Notes: generated by a model from the sequence alone, not told the origin. 64,000 nucleotides of DNA from Sabellastarte sp. h YS-2021 (GCA_964017235.1 OZ024927.1:57045293-57109292); one strand, 5' to 3'; positions 21,459 through 33,859 are shown, counted from the stretch's first letter. Made by a program: numbers and translations.

Positions 21459-24400
21459 ACTAGACCTAGCGCATCGGAGAACCGATGCAAATTGTATCCA
21501 CCGTAAAGGCAATGCACCAAAACCTCTAGGACCAATAATAAGCGAGTTATAAGCACTTTCAGTTTTGGCTATCCTCATTTGACCTTGAAGGAGGGGCCCA
21601 AGGTCAAATCCGACCACACCAGAAGATTCCCAGCCCATGATTTTCTATATGCTGGTTTACCATCCCAAACCTCTAGGACCAATAATAAGCGAGTTGTAAG
21701 CACTTTTAAGTTTGGCTGTCCTCGTTTGACCTTGAAGAAGGGGTCCAAGGTCAAATCCGACTACGCCAGATGATTCCCAGCCCAAGATTTCCTATATGTT
21801 GGGTTACCATCCCAAATCTCTAGGACCAATAATAAGCAAGTTATAAGCACTTTTAAGTTTGGCTATCCTCATTTGACCTTGAAGGAGTGGTCCAAGGTCA
21901 CATCGGACCACACCAGAAGATTCCCAGCCCATGATTTCCTATAAGTTGGTGTACCATCCCAAACCTCTAGGACCAATAATAAGCAAGTTATAAGACCTTT
22001 TAAGTTTGGCTGTCCTCATTTGACCTTGAAGGGGGCGCCCAAGGTCAAATCCGGCCACACCAGAAGATTCCAAGCGCATCATTCCCTATATGTTGGTTTA
22101 CCATCCCAAACCTGTACGACCAATAATAAGCGAGTTATAAGCACTTTTGCCTTTGGCTGTCCTCGTTTGACCTTGAATGAGGGGCCCAAGGTCAAATCCG
22201 ACCACGCCAGAAGATTCCCAGCCCATGATTTTCTATAGGTTGGTTTACCATCCCCAACCTCTAGGACCAATAATAAGCGAGTTATAGGCACTTTTACCTT
22301 TGGTTATCCTCATTTGACCTTGAAAGAGGGGCCCAAGGTCAAATCCGACCACACCAGAAGATTCCCAGCCCATGATTTTCTATATGCTGGTTTACCATCC
22401 CAAACCTCTAGGACCAATAATAAGCGAGTTATAGGCACTTTTACCTTTGGCTATCCTCGTTTGACCTTGAAAGAGAGGCCCAAGGTCAAATCCGACCACA
22501 CCAGAAGATTCCCAGCCCATGATTTTCTATATGCTGTTTACCATCCCAAACCTCTAGGACCAATAATAAGCGAGTTATAAGCAATTTTAAGTTTGGCTGG
22601 CCTCGTTTGACCTTGAATGAGGGGCCCAAGGTCAAATCCGACCTCACCACAAGATTCCCAGCCCATGATTTCAAATATGTTGGTTTACCGTCCCAAACCT
22701 CTAGGACCAATAATAAGCGAGTTATAGGCACTTTTACCTTTGGCTATCCTCGTTTGACCTTGAAGGAGGGGCCCAAGGTCAAATCCGACCACACGAGAAG
22801 ATTCCCAGTGCATGATTTCCTATAGGTTGGTTTACCATCCCAAACCTCTAGGACTAATAATAAGCGAGTTATAAGCACTTTTAAGTTTGGCTGTCCTCGT
22901 TTGACCTTGAAGGAGGGGCCCAAGATCAAATCCGACCACGGCAGAAGATTCCCAGCCCATGGTTTCCTATATGTTGGTTTACCATCCCAAACCTCTAGGA
23001 CCAATAATAAGCGAGTTATAAGCACTTTTAAGTTTGGCTGTCCTCATTTGACCTTGAAGGAGGATCCCAAGGTCAAATCCGACCACACCAGATGATTCCC
23101 AGCCCATGATTTCCTATATGTTGGTTTACCATCCCAAACCTCTAGGACCAATAATAAGCGAGTTATAAGCACTTTTATGTTTGGCTATCCTCATTTGACC
23201 TTGAAGGAGGGGCCCAAGGTCAAATCCGACCACACCAGAAGATTCCCAGAGCATGATTTCCTATATGTTGGTTTACCATCCCAAACATCTAGGACCAATA
23301 ATAAGCGAGTTATAAGCACTTTTAAGTTTGGCTGTCCTCATTTGACCTTGAAGAAGGGGTCCAAGGTCAAATCCGACCACGCCAGAAGATTCCCAGCCCA
23401 TGATTTCCTATAGGTTGGTTTACCATCCCAAACCTCTAGGACCAATAATAAGCGAGTTATAGGCACTTTTACTTTTGGCTATCCTCGTTTGACCTTGAAG
23501 GAGGGGCCCAAGGTCAAATCCGACAACACCAGAAGATTCCCAGCCCATGATTTCCTATATGCTGGTTTACCATCCCAAACCTCTAGGACCAATAATAAGC
23601 GAGTTATAAGCCCTTTTAAGTTTGGCTGTCCTCGTTTGACCTTGAATAAGGGGCCCAAGGTCAAATCCGACCACACCAGAAGATTCCCAGCCCATGATTT
23701 TCTATATGTTGGTTTACCATCCCAAACCTCTAGGACCAATAATAAGAGAGTCATAGGCACTTTTACCTTTGGCTATCCTCGTTTGACCTTGAAGGAGGGG
23801 CCCGAGGTCAAATCCGACCACACCAGAAGATTCCCAGCCAATGATTTCCTATATGCTGGTTTACCATCCCAAACCTCTAGGACCAATAATAAGCAAGTTA
23901 TAAGCACTTTTAAGCTTGGCTGTCCTTGTTTGACCTTGAAGGAGGGGCCCAAGGTCAAATCCAACCACGCCAGAAGATTCCCAGCCCATGATTTCCTATA
24001 TGTTGGTTTACCATCCCAAACCTCTAGGATCGATAATAAGCGAGTTATAAGCACTTTAAAGTTCTGCTATCCTCGTTTGACCTTGAAGGAGGGGTCCAAG
24101 GTCAAATCTGACCACATCAAAAGATTCGCAGCACATGATTTCCCATAGCTTGGCTTCACATTGCAAACCTCTAGGACCAATAATAAGGGAGATATAGGCA
24201 CTTTTAAAGTCCGCTATGTGGGTTACTTCGGCACTCCGTGGATGACCTTGAATTAGGAGCTTCAAGGTCAAATGTGTGCAAGGTTGTAGGGGACATGTAT
24301 ATGTGTCATACATATCACCTATGAAGAGATTCAACCTTCTACCTATGAGGAACAGCCAGTAGAAAAATGTAGATTATTTTCAAAGAAATGCCCGTGGCGG

Positions 24401-24600
24401 CCATCTTGTTTTTCAGAATGAGGCTATTTTCCTTCCCAGAGAAGCTTACCCCCCAATGAAGATATCCTGCAAATTTGGTGAACCTAGCTGCTGTTGTTTT
24501 CCTCTTAGAGCGTTAACGCCGAAAATCTCTCTACGCGCGGCGGCGGCGGCGTAGCGGACGCTAAACCAAAGTATCCACCGGATGCTTCCGGTGGATACAA
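21459..24600. mobile_element. Family A non-autonomous element, copy 2
   Basis: The 5' end ACTAGACCTAGCGCATCGG includes the stem GCATCGGAGAACCGATGC and GTATCCACCG. The core is ~18 satellite units, then the same unique 3' domain as copy 1 (GGTTACTTCGGCACTCCGTG, CTACGCGCGGCGGCGGCG), ending in the hairpin GTATCCACCGG...CCGGTGGATAC at about 24,572-24,598. Copy 1 has ~4 core units, so core length varies while both ends are conserved. Confidence 0.8.
21540..24200. repeat. ~147-bp satellite of family A, about 18 units
   Basis: Units recur at about 21,578, 21,727, 22,018, 22,165, 22,312 and onward to 24,077, at 144-149 bp. Each has TTTGACCTTGAAGGAGG, CCAAGGTCAAATCCGACCAC, GATTCCCAGCCCATGATTT and ACCTCTAGGACCAATAATAA. 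The TTTGACCTTG and CAAGGTCAAA blocks form an inverted repeat in every unit. Long open frames on both strands (up to 219 codons) come from a unit length divisible by three in places and are not genes. Confidence 0.93.
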
Positions 24601-24829
24601 TAACTAGAAATAGGACGCCCTGTTGATAGTAGCTGCGACATATGAATAGAAAGAGGATAGCATAGAAGAACACACATTATCATGTGTAATGTCCACCCCA
24701 TGAACCTTTTGCCAAAATTGTACAGTAGTCTTACAAGACCCTGTTTCATTTGTAAAATATATCAATGATGCTTAAATATTTATTAGTGTACATGTAAATT
24801 ATTTCAGCTTCATGCCTTTTTGCATTGGT

Positions 24830-26050
24830 TGGGTCGAAAATTTTGACGAAATCACTCTATCTTGCACGGTTAAGAAGACAGAAGCAAATTTCTGTTTTTC
24901 TATTTTTGGCAAAAATTTGAAAATTCAAAATGGCCGCCATTTTTGGGAAAAGGAAAATTTTTCGAAAATTGCCAAGAGTACATTTCTTAGATACCCTATG
25001 GGTCAAAAATTTCAACGAAATAACTCTATTTTGCATGGTTAAGGCCAATTTGTGTTTTTCCATTGTGGGCAAAAATTCGAAAAATCCAAAATGGCCGCCA
25101 TATGTGGGGAGGGGAAAATTTTTTGAAAATTGCCAAGAGTACATTTCTTAGATACCCCATGGGTCGAAAATTTCAACAAAATTGCTTTATCTCGCACGGT
25201 TAAGGAGATACAAGCAATTTTGTGTTTTGCCATTTTGGAGAAAAATTCGAAAATTCAAGATGGCCGCCATATGTGGGAAGAGGAAAATTTTTGAAAATTG
25301 GCAAGAGTACATTGCTCAGATACCCTGTGGGTCGAAAATTTCGACAAAATCCCTCTATCTCACACGGTTAAGGAGATAGAAGCAAATTTGTGTTTTGCCA
25401 TTTTTGGCAAAATTTAGAAAATTCAAAATGGCCGCCATTTTTGGGGAGGGGAAAATTTTTTGAAAATTGCAGAGTACATTCTTTAGATACCCTGTGGGTA
25501 AAAAATTTCGACAAAATCCCTCTATCTCGCACGGTTAAGGAGATAGAAGCAAATTTGTGTTTTGCCATTTTTGGCAAAATTTAGAAAATTCAAAATGGCC
25601 GCCATTTTTGAGAAGGGGAAAATTTTTTGAAAATTGCAAAGAGTACATTCCTTAGATACCCTGTGGATCGAAAATTTCGACGAAATCGCTCTATCTCACA
25701 TGGTTAAGGAGATAGAAGCAAATTTGTGTTTTGCCATTTTTGGCAAAAATTCGAAAATTCAAAGGGCCGCCATTTTTGAGAAGGGGAAAATTTTTTGAAA
25801 ATTCCAAATAGTACACTCCTTAGATACCCTGTCGTTCGAAAATTTCGACGAAATCGCTCTATCTCGCACGGTTAAGGAGATAGAAGCAAATTTGTGTTTT
25901 ACCATTTTTGGCAAAAATTAGAAAATTCAAAATGGCCGCCATTTTTGGGGAGGGGGAATTTTTTTTGAAAATTGCAAAGAGTACAATCCTTAGATACCCT
26001 GTGGGTCAAAAATTTCGACGTAATCGCTCTATCTCGCACGGTTTAGGAGA
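24830..26050. repeat. ~168-bp satellite of family D, copy 2
   Basis: Same unit as 11,730-12,887: CGCACGGTTAAGGAGATAGA, TTCAAAATGGCCGCCAT, CCCTGTGGGTCGAAAATTT. About seven units are present. Confidence 0.92.
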
Positions 26051-26285
26051 TATGAGCACATTTGCCTTTTTCAGTATTCAAAATAGCCAAGTACTCATTT
26101 ATTTAATTAATTACTCACTCATCTATGAAGCAATTCCCCCCAAAAGCAATCCCATACAACCTATTAACCCAGTGAACCTCCATACCAAATTTCAGAAAGC
26201 TAGGCTGAATAGCATTCCTTAAAATGTCTGGAAACCAAGTGGGACGCCGGACGCCGAAAAAAGCAAAAATAATATGTCCACCCCC

Positions 26286-26760
26286 TAGGGACGTCACGAC
26301 TAACTGAATAATCGACAACAGTTAGAATAGTGATATTTTCCGGTTTCATATTTTAAAGTAAGAATAATCGCTTAATGTAGTAAAAGATGGCAGAAGGTCT
26401 GAATCCATCAAATATATCCATATTGTCACATAAAATAAGTTAAAATCCAAAAACAGCCACGTTTTCTTTACTGTTTATGCATTCACGTAAAGCCGGAAGT
26501 ACCATAAATCTCTAATATCGCCCACTTCCTGTCTGAAATAAACGAAGCAAAAGTTGCAGGAAAACAGCAAATTTATTCATTTTTACAGGTTACAAACATA
26601 TATTTTCATTTTATTTAACATATTTATCGTTTTCAGTGCTTTTTACAACATGAAACTTAAGATTTTTGGATGTTATTTTAATTCGACGGTTATTCGGTGT
26701 CGAGACGAATAGTACTTACCGATTAGTCGACATGAAATATTTGGAGTCGTGACGTCCCTA
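26286..26760. mobile_element. hAT-type MITE (TIR TAGGGACGTCACGAC)
   Basis: The terminal inverted repeats TAGGGACGTCACGAC and GTCGTGACGTCCCTA are flanked by the exact 8-bp duplication CCACCCCC. It is 475 bp, with no coding capacity. An 8-bp target duplication with this terminal type indicates hAT transposase. Confidence 0.88.
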
Positions 26761-26785
26761 CCACCCCCCAGTGGGGTGGACATAA

Positions 26786-29060
26786 TAATAATAGTAGGAT
26801 TTATATAGCGCAAAATTGATGCAAATCCTCTAATGCGCTTAAGTCCAAAAAGGGAGAGTCCAGGGACAGGCATGGGTCGATATCTAAAAAGCGCCCGCCA
26901 GGGTATAACTAAGGTGGGGGGTTTGCCAGCCTAAACAAGTGAGTCTTTAGCTGGCTTCTGAAACGATCTATTGTTTGCTCAGATCTGACAGTTTGTGGCA
27001 GCTTGTTCAATTCAGCTGGTGCAGCTACTGCAAAGCCTCGCCTGCCTATGTGCTTCTTAGGGCGGGTTGAGGAGACAGATAGCCTGTTGCCGCGAGTGAG
27101 ACTGCTCGATCTTATTAAAGCTGAGAGATATGGGGGCTGTGAAAGATTGATAGCCTTGAATACCAGGAGATTATATTTAAAAGGGATACAATGTTGAATT
27201 GGAAGCCAGTGGAGTTTTTTTAAAAAGGGTGTAACATGACTCATTATGTCAAGTCTGAAGATTATGCGGCAAAGAGCATTCTGGACTCTCTGTAGTTTAG
27301 CTATGTTGGACTTGCTTACCCCATACAGTAAAGAGTTACAGTAGTCCAGACGACTACTGACCATACCATTTGCCAAAAGTATTGCAGTTTCGTCACTAAG
27401 GAATTTGCGAAATCATGAAGATAATAGTAACATGCTCGGCAAACCTTGGCAACATGATTGTCAAAAGATTTGTCTGAGTCAAAGGTAACACCCAGATTCT
27501 TTTCTTCCACCGATGGAGAGATATTGTTTTGGAGGAGTGGGACAGGGAAATTTGGTGCAAGCGACTCTCTGGTGGCTTTTTGACCTATGATGATAAATTC
27601 TTTTTTTTTTCTGGGTTTAGTTTTAGCTTAACACCAACCATCCACTCCTGTACTGACTTGAGACACTCGGTCAGCTCTTCCATGCTAGAATCAAAGTTCC
27701 TGGAGTCAACTGCCAAGTAGATCTGGGTGTCATCAGCATATAGGTGATGAGTAACTTTGTATTTAAAAATAATTTGACTGAGGGGACTAGTGTAAAGGGT
27801 AAAAAGGGGAGGACCCAATACGGAGCCTTGGGGGACTCCGAAAGGGAGAATTACCGACTCAGAGAAACTATCACCTATTTTAATTTTTTGTTTTCGGTTT
27901 GAAAGGTACGATTTGAGCCACAACAAGACAGTACCATCTAGACCAAACCAGTCATGCAAGCAGTCATATAAAAGGGAATGATCAATCATGTCAAACGACA
28001 CTGACAGGTCTAATAATGTCAGGGCCACTGCCTTTCCTGAGTCCACTGAGAAAGCTATATCGTTTTGAATTTTCAACAGCGCGGTTTCAGTGGAGTATAA
28101 GCAGACTGGTTGACATTTAAGAGACCATCGCGTGAAATGAATTCATTTAGCTGCTTTGCCACAACTTTCTCAATAAGCTTCGATATAAAACTAAGGTTTG
28201 ACACTGTCCTATAGTTTTTGAGGCTATTTCTATCAAGGCTGGGCTTCTTATGGAGGGGGGTGACATGTGCCATCTTAAAACAGTTGGGAAAACTACCTCT
28301 TTGATTGAATAAATTACACTTTTAGTGATGGGAGTAATAAGAATATCAGCACACTCCTTGACCAGTGATGTTGGTATTGGGTCCAAACTACAAGATTTGG
28401 ATGGTGAGGACTTTAGAATTTTGAGTAGACCTTCCTCGGACACAGGTGTGAAAGAGGACAGTGTATTTTTAGTGGAGTTGGGTCTAGTGACTGAAGATGG
28501 TGTTGATGACTGCAGTGTGGATCTTATTTTAAGGATTTTATCAAAGAAAAACTTACAGAAAGTGTTCGCAAGGTCGGTTTTATTTGTACAGTCTCGAAGA
28601 ACAGCAACAGAGGACCTGTGTAATATCTTTTTGAAACAGTTCCACAAAGCCTTAGGATTTCCTTGATTTTCAGCCACAACATTGGAATAATGGTTACATT
28701 TTGACTTCTCAAGCAGGAAGTTATCGTGATTGATCGCAGCCCGGTATCGGCTGCAATTACTGGCTGAGTTTTCACGACGCCATGCCCTTTCATATTTCCT
28801 CTTGAGTCGTTTTGCCTTGAGGATGTCACAGTTCATGAAACCAGTCTCGGCATGTCTTGGAATATTTTTCTTCATCATTGGGGCGTGTTTGTCAAGGAGG
28901 CTTCTCAAGGTATTAAAGTATTGATGACTCAGAAGACTGGCAGTTTTATACTGGCATCTAATAAGGTCAGATATAGAGGTGAGTCCTGAAGTATTAAGAA
29001 AATGCTCTGCTTCTAGCCTTATACTGTTGTGGCAACCAAAGTCAGCGTAGTCTGCTCTAT
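26786..29060 (-). pseudogene. LINE relic (CR1/L2-like), captured in family B
   Basis: The minus strand encodes, from 29,060 down, part of the endonuclease-RT linker, RT motifs (NYRTVSNLSFISKLIE, FDMIDHSLL, GVPQGSVLGPPLF, YADDTQIY near 27,735), and a C-terminal LDYCNSLLYG/HWLPI block near 27,350-27,210. The 3' end near 26,786 is a TAATAATAATAG simple tail. Frameshifts at several points, including a deletion near 28,270-28,300, inactivate it. The first ~90 bp (28,965-29,055) recur in family B copy 3 at 30,397-30,490. Confidence 0.88.
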
Positions 29061-29840
29061 CTAGCATGGTTCTCAAGATATAAGCATTTTTGTGTTTTGC
29101 AATTTTTGAAAAAAAAAACTCGAAAATTCAAAATGGCCGCCTTTTTTGGCGAAACAAAAATTTTTTGAAACTTGGCATGGCTACTTTGCAGAGATACCCT
29201 GTGGTTCAAAAAATTCGTCGAAATCGCTCTATCTAGCACAGTTTTCGAGATATAAGCATTTTTGTCTTTTGCAATTTTTGCGAAAAATTCGAAAATTGAA
29301 AATTAATGCCATTTTTGGCGAGACAAATATTTTTTTGAAAATTAGGATAGCTACTCTGCACAGATATCCTGGAGATCAAAAATTTCATTGAAATCCCTCT
29401 ATCTAGCACGTTTTTTTTAAATTTGGGATGACTACTCTGCAGAGTCACCTTGTGGGTCAAAAATTTCGTCGAAATCCCTCATCTAGCACAGTTTTTGAGA
29501 TAAAAGCATTTTTTTTTTGGTGTTTTGCAATTTTTGCGAAAAATTCGAAAAGTCAAAATGGCCACCATTTTTGGCGAGACAAAAATTTTTTGAAAACTGG
29601 GATAAAAATTTCGTCGAAATCCCCCTATCTAGCACAGTTTTCAAGATAAAAGCATTTTTGTGTTTTGCAAAAATTCAAAATGGCGCCATATTTGGCGAAA
29701 CAAATTTTTTTTGAAAATTGGCATGGTTATTCGGCAGGGATACCCTGCGGGTCAAATATTTAGTCAAAAAACGCTCTATCTAGCACGGTTTTCAAGATAT
29801 AAGCATTTTTGTGTCTTCCTTATTTGGAAAATTCGTAATG
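29060..29840. repeat. ~170-bp satellite of family B, copy 2
   Basis: Units carry CTATCTAGCACGGTTTTCGA, ATAAGCATTTTTGTGTTTTG, TTCAAAATGGCCGCCATT, GGCGAGACAAAAATTTTTTG, CTACTCTGCAGAGATACCC and CAAAAATTTCGTCGAAATC. It is clearly homologous to the family D satellite but forms its own subfamily. Confidence 0.9.
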
Positions 29841-30203
29841 ATTAATTAATCATTAATTACTCAGCCATTTCTTAACCAATCAATGCCAAAATCTAATGAT
29901 TTCCAGATTTTAATAGAATGAATGTATTTGCCAAGTTTCAGGTGAATTGATAAAATCCCTTTCAAGTTATCATCCGGTCAAGCTTACCCATCGAAAAAAG
30001 ACATTTCTGGTCCTGTGACCTCTCTGATTGGTCAAAATGTCACTGCAGTATATTAAAAAAATTCCCCAAGGCTACTGCATACACCAGCCAAATTTGAAAA
30101 GTATCCGCCCAGCGGTGACAGAGTTATGAGGAAAATAAAATCCGGAGCCGGCGGAGCTAGATATCCTCCCATACACAAACAAGTGTCCCTTGCGGGACGT
30201 TTA

Positions 30204-30333
30204 ATGATGACATAGTATGTCGTAAGTACGAGTTAATGTATGTCGTAATTACGACTTATGAATTTTCTTTCACTTCACTCATGTAAGCCTAATGGGCTTC
30301 TGTAAATTTAGGTCCAAACCACAGTTAAAATTT
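30204..30333. repeat. Palindromic AT repeat and short spacer
   Basis: GTCGTAAGTACGAG/GTCGTAATTACGAC-type repeats fill 30,204-30,260, with ~70 bp of unique spacer before the next family B start. Confidence 0.5.
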
Positions 30334-30834
30334 AAACTAGAGGATCGCTCGCAAAAAAAAGATAAAGTTTTTGCATAGCAAAAACAAAGCGCCCCGAAAA
30401 GGATATAAAGGTGAGTGCTAAAGTATTAAGAAAATGCTTCGTTTCTAGCCTTATACTGTTGTGGCAACCAAAGTCAGCGCAGTCTGCTCTATCTAGCACG
30501 GTTTTCAAGATATAAGCATTTTTGTGTTTTGCAAAAAATTCAAAAATTCAAAATGTCCGCTATATTTGGTGAGACAAAAATATTTTGAAAATTGGCATGG
30601 CTACTCTGCAGAGATACCCAGCAGGTCAAAAATTTTGTTGAGTTCACTCCATATAGCACGGTTTTCGAGATATAAGCATTTTTGTGTTTTGCAAAAACTT
30701 TGAAAATTCAAAATGGCCACCATTTTTGCGGAGACAAAAATTTTTATCAAGACCACTGCCGCGGTGTGTATCTCCCGCCGAGCATTAAAGGAGAAGAAAT
30801 AGCTTTTCCGAGATATTCACAATTTTTCATTTTC

Positions 30835-32447
30835 GTGTGTGAAAGCTCTTCCAAAAGTAGGTCAATGAGTTATTTGAGAAAAATTGGCTATCTGCAATAC
30901 TATTAAGAGATAATTCACATTTACTCATTTTGAGTAGGTGAATAATTAGCTATGGGTCTGAAACTTCACCAAGTGAAAGCTCTCCCAAAAGTAGGTGAAT
31001 GAGTTATTTGAGAAAAATTGGCTATCTGCAATACTTTTAGAGATAATTCGCATTTACTCATTTTGAGTAGGTGAATAATCAGCTATGGGTCTGAAACTTC
31101 ACCATGTGAAAGCTCTCCCACAAGTAGATGAATAAGTATTTGATAAAAATCGGGTATCTGCAATACTTTTAGAGATAATTTGCATTTACTCATTTTGAGT
31201 AGGTGAGTAATTATCTACGGGTCTGAAACGTCACTATGTGAAAGCTCTCCCAAAAGTACATGAATGAGTTATTTGATAAAAATTGGGTATCCGCAATAGT
31301 TTTACAGATAATTCGCATTTATTCATTTTGAGTAGGTGAGTAATTAGCTATGGGTCTGAAACTTCACCAAGTGAAAGCTCTCCCAAAAGTAGGTGAATGA
31401 TTTCTTTGATAAAAATTGGCTATCTGCAATACTTTTAGAGATAATTCGTATTTACTCATTTTGAATAGGTGAGTAATTAGCTGTGGGTCTGAAACTTCAC
31501 CATGTGAAAGCTCTCCCACAAGTAGATGAATGAGTTATTTGATAAAAATTGGGTATCCGCCATACTTTTACAGATAATTAGCATTTACTCATTTTGAGTA
31601 GGTGAATAATTAGCTATGGGTCTGAAACTTCACGGAGTGAAAGCTCTCCCAAAAGTAGGTGAATGAGTTATTTGAGAAAAATTGGCTATCTGCAATACTT
31701 TTAGAGATAATTTGCATTTACTCATTTTGAGTAGGTGAGTAATTAGCTATGGGTCTGAAACTTCACCATGTGAAAGCTCTTCCAAAAGTAGGAGAATGAG
31801 TTATTTGAGAAAAATTGGCTATCTGCAATACTTTTAAGAGATAATTCGCATTTACTCATTTTGAGTAGGTGAGTAATTATCTACAGGTCTGAAACTTCAC
31901 CATGTGAAAGCTCTCCCAAAAGTACATGAATGAGTTATTTGATAAAAATTGGGTATCCGCAATAGTTTTTGAGATAATTAGCATTTACTCATTTTGAGTA
32001 GGTGAGTAATTATCTACGGGTCTGAAACTTCACCAAGTGAAAGCTCTCCCAAAAGTAGATGAATGAGTTATTTGAGAAAAATTGGCTATCTGCAATACTT
32101 TTAGAGGTAATTCGCATTTACTCATTTTGAGTAGGTGAGCAATTAGCTATGGGTCTGAAACTTCACCATATGAAAGCTCTTCCAAAGTAGATGAATGAGT
32201 TATTTGGGAAAAATTGGCTATCTGCAATACTTTTAAGAGATAATTCGCATTTACTCATTTTGAGTAGGTGAGTAATTAGCTATGGGTCTGAAACTTCACC
32301 ATGTGAAAGCTCTCCCAAAAGTAGATGAATGAGTTATTTGATAAAAATTGGGTATCCGCAATAGTTTTAGAGATAATTAGCATTTACTCATTTTGAGTAG
32401 GTGAATCATTAGCTACGGGTCTGAAACTTCACCGAGTGAAAGCTCCT
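30835..32447. repeat. ~133-bp satellite, second array, nested in family B copy 3
   Basis: About 12 units at 133 bp (CTACGGGTCTGAAAC at 31,215; CTATGGGTCTGAAAC at 31,348). It is identical in type to 3217-3835. About 65 bp of GC-richer unique DNA (30,760-30,830, CCGCGGTGTGTATCTCCCGC) precedes the array and may be the left end of the nested element. Confidence 0.9.
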
Positions 32448-33240
32448 TGGGATAGCTGCTCTGCAGAGATACCCTGAAGATCAAAAATTTCGTCGAAATC
32501 GCTCTATGTAGCATGGTTTTCGAGATATTAGCATTTTTGTGTTTTGCAATTTTTGCGCAAAAATTTGAAAAATTGAAAATGGCCGCCATTTTTGGCAAGA
32601 CAAATTTTTTTGAAAATTGGCATTGCTACTCTGCAGATATACCCTGTGGGTCAAAAATTTTGTCAAAATCGCTCTATCTAGCACGGTTTTCGAGATATAA
32701 GCACTTTCATGTTTTGCAATTTTGCGAAAAATTCGAAAATTCAAAATGGCCGCCATTTTTTGCGAGAAGATTGTTTTTGGAAAATTGGCATGGTTACTCT
32801 GCAGCGATACCCTGCGGATCAAAAATTTCGTCGAAATCGCTCTATCTAGCAGGGTTTTCGAGATACAAGCATTTTTATGTTTTGCAATTTTTGCGAAAAA
32901 TTCGAAAATTCAAAATGGCCGCCATTTTTGGCGAGACAAAAATTTTTTCAAAATTGGGATAACTACTCTGCAGAGATACCCTGTGGGTCATAAATTTTGT
33001 CGAAATCGCTCTATCTAGCACGGTTTTCGAGATATGAGCATTTTTGGGTTTTGCAATTTTTGTGAAAAATTCAAAAATTCAAAATGGCCGCCATTTTTGG
33101 CGAGACAAAAATTTTTTGAAAATTGGGATAACTACTCCGCAGAGATACCGCGCGGGTCAAAAATTTCGTCGAAATCGCTCTATCTAGCACGGTTTTCGAG
33201 ATATAAGCATTTTTGTGTTTTCCTTATTTGGAAAATTCAT
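32448..33240. repeat. ~170-bp satellite of family B, copy 3
   Basis: About 4.5 units continue the array that starts at 30,490, with the same consensus as 29,060-29,840. Confidence 0.9.
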
Positions 33241-33859
33241 AATGATTAATTAATCATTAATTACTCGGCCATTTCTTAACCAATCAATGCCAAAATCTAA
33301 TGATTTCCAGATTTTAATAGAATGAATGTATTTGCCAATTTTCAGGTGAATTGATAAAATTCCTTTCAAGTTATCATCCGGACAAGCTTCCCCATCGAAA
33401 AAAAGACATTTTTGGTCATGTGACCTCTCTGATTGGTTGAAATGTCACTGCAGCATATTCAAAAAAATTCCCCAAGGCTACTGCCTAAACCTGCCAAATT
33501 TGAAAAGAATCCGCCTAATGGTTACAGAGTTATAAGGAAAACAAAATGTGGAGCCGGCGGAGCCTGAAGGTCTCCCATACACAAACAAGCGTCCCTTGCG
33601 AGACGCTTAATGACAATACATGGGCAAACACTACTGACACATCCAGTCGAGCGTTCTGCTCTCTCCCGAGTGCATCTTGTTCCTATTATAATATTTTATG
33701 TTTATTTATCAGAAGAGACAAATTGTGAGGTATTTTATCAAAACTTTGTTATTTAACAAATTTAATATTTAATTTCAAGTGACAAAGAGTACAAGGATAT
33801 GCAAAAATACCAAAAATATTGGTTTCTAATTGGTTTCAGGAGACTCCCCAACTTAAGGG

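Larger units (their letters stand above)
24601..26785. mobile_element. Family D non-autonomous element, copy 2
   Basis: It starts AACTAGAAATAGGACGCCC directly after family A copy 2, and has the 5' subterminal AATGTCCACCCCATG (24,682). The core is ~7 satellite units (24,830-26,050), then the family D 3' domain and the terminal stem TCCACCCC/GGGGTGGA. A hAT MITE (26,286-26,760) sits in the loop of that hairpin. Confidence 0.7.
21372..30203. mobile_element. Family B element copy 2, with two nested elements and a LINE fragment
   Basis: The B 5' end (AACTAGAGGATCGCTCGCAA) is at 21,372-21,455. It is interrupted by family A (21,459-24,600) and family D (24,601-26,785), continues with a LINE fragment (26,786-29,060) and the ~170-bp satellite (29,060-29,840), and ends with the B 3' domain and hairpin AAGTGTCCC/GGGACGTTT at about 30,180-30,203. 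The B copies at 30,334 and 19,935 lack the insertions and show the same order, which supports this reading. Confidence 0.6.
30334..33612. mobile_element. Family B non-autonomous element, copy 3
   Basis: It starts AACTAGAGGATCGCTCGCAA, with TTTTTGCATAGCAAAAA and GCGCCCCGAAAAGG subterminal motifs, then ~95 bp of LINE sequence (30,397-30,490) and the ~170-bp satellite. It ends in the 3' domain ending with the hairpin AAGCGTCCC TTGCG AGACGCTT at about 33,588-33,611. A ~133-bp satellite block (30,770-32,447) is nested inside. The 3' stem echoes the 5' GCGTCCCG motif of the family. Confidence 0.75.

Noticed and set aside
22079..24148. Long open frames on both strands (up to 219 codons) with repeated motifs
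   Set aside because: Both strands are open in the family A satellite because the unit length keeps phase over several units. The predicted peptides are just translated repeat units.
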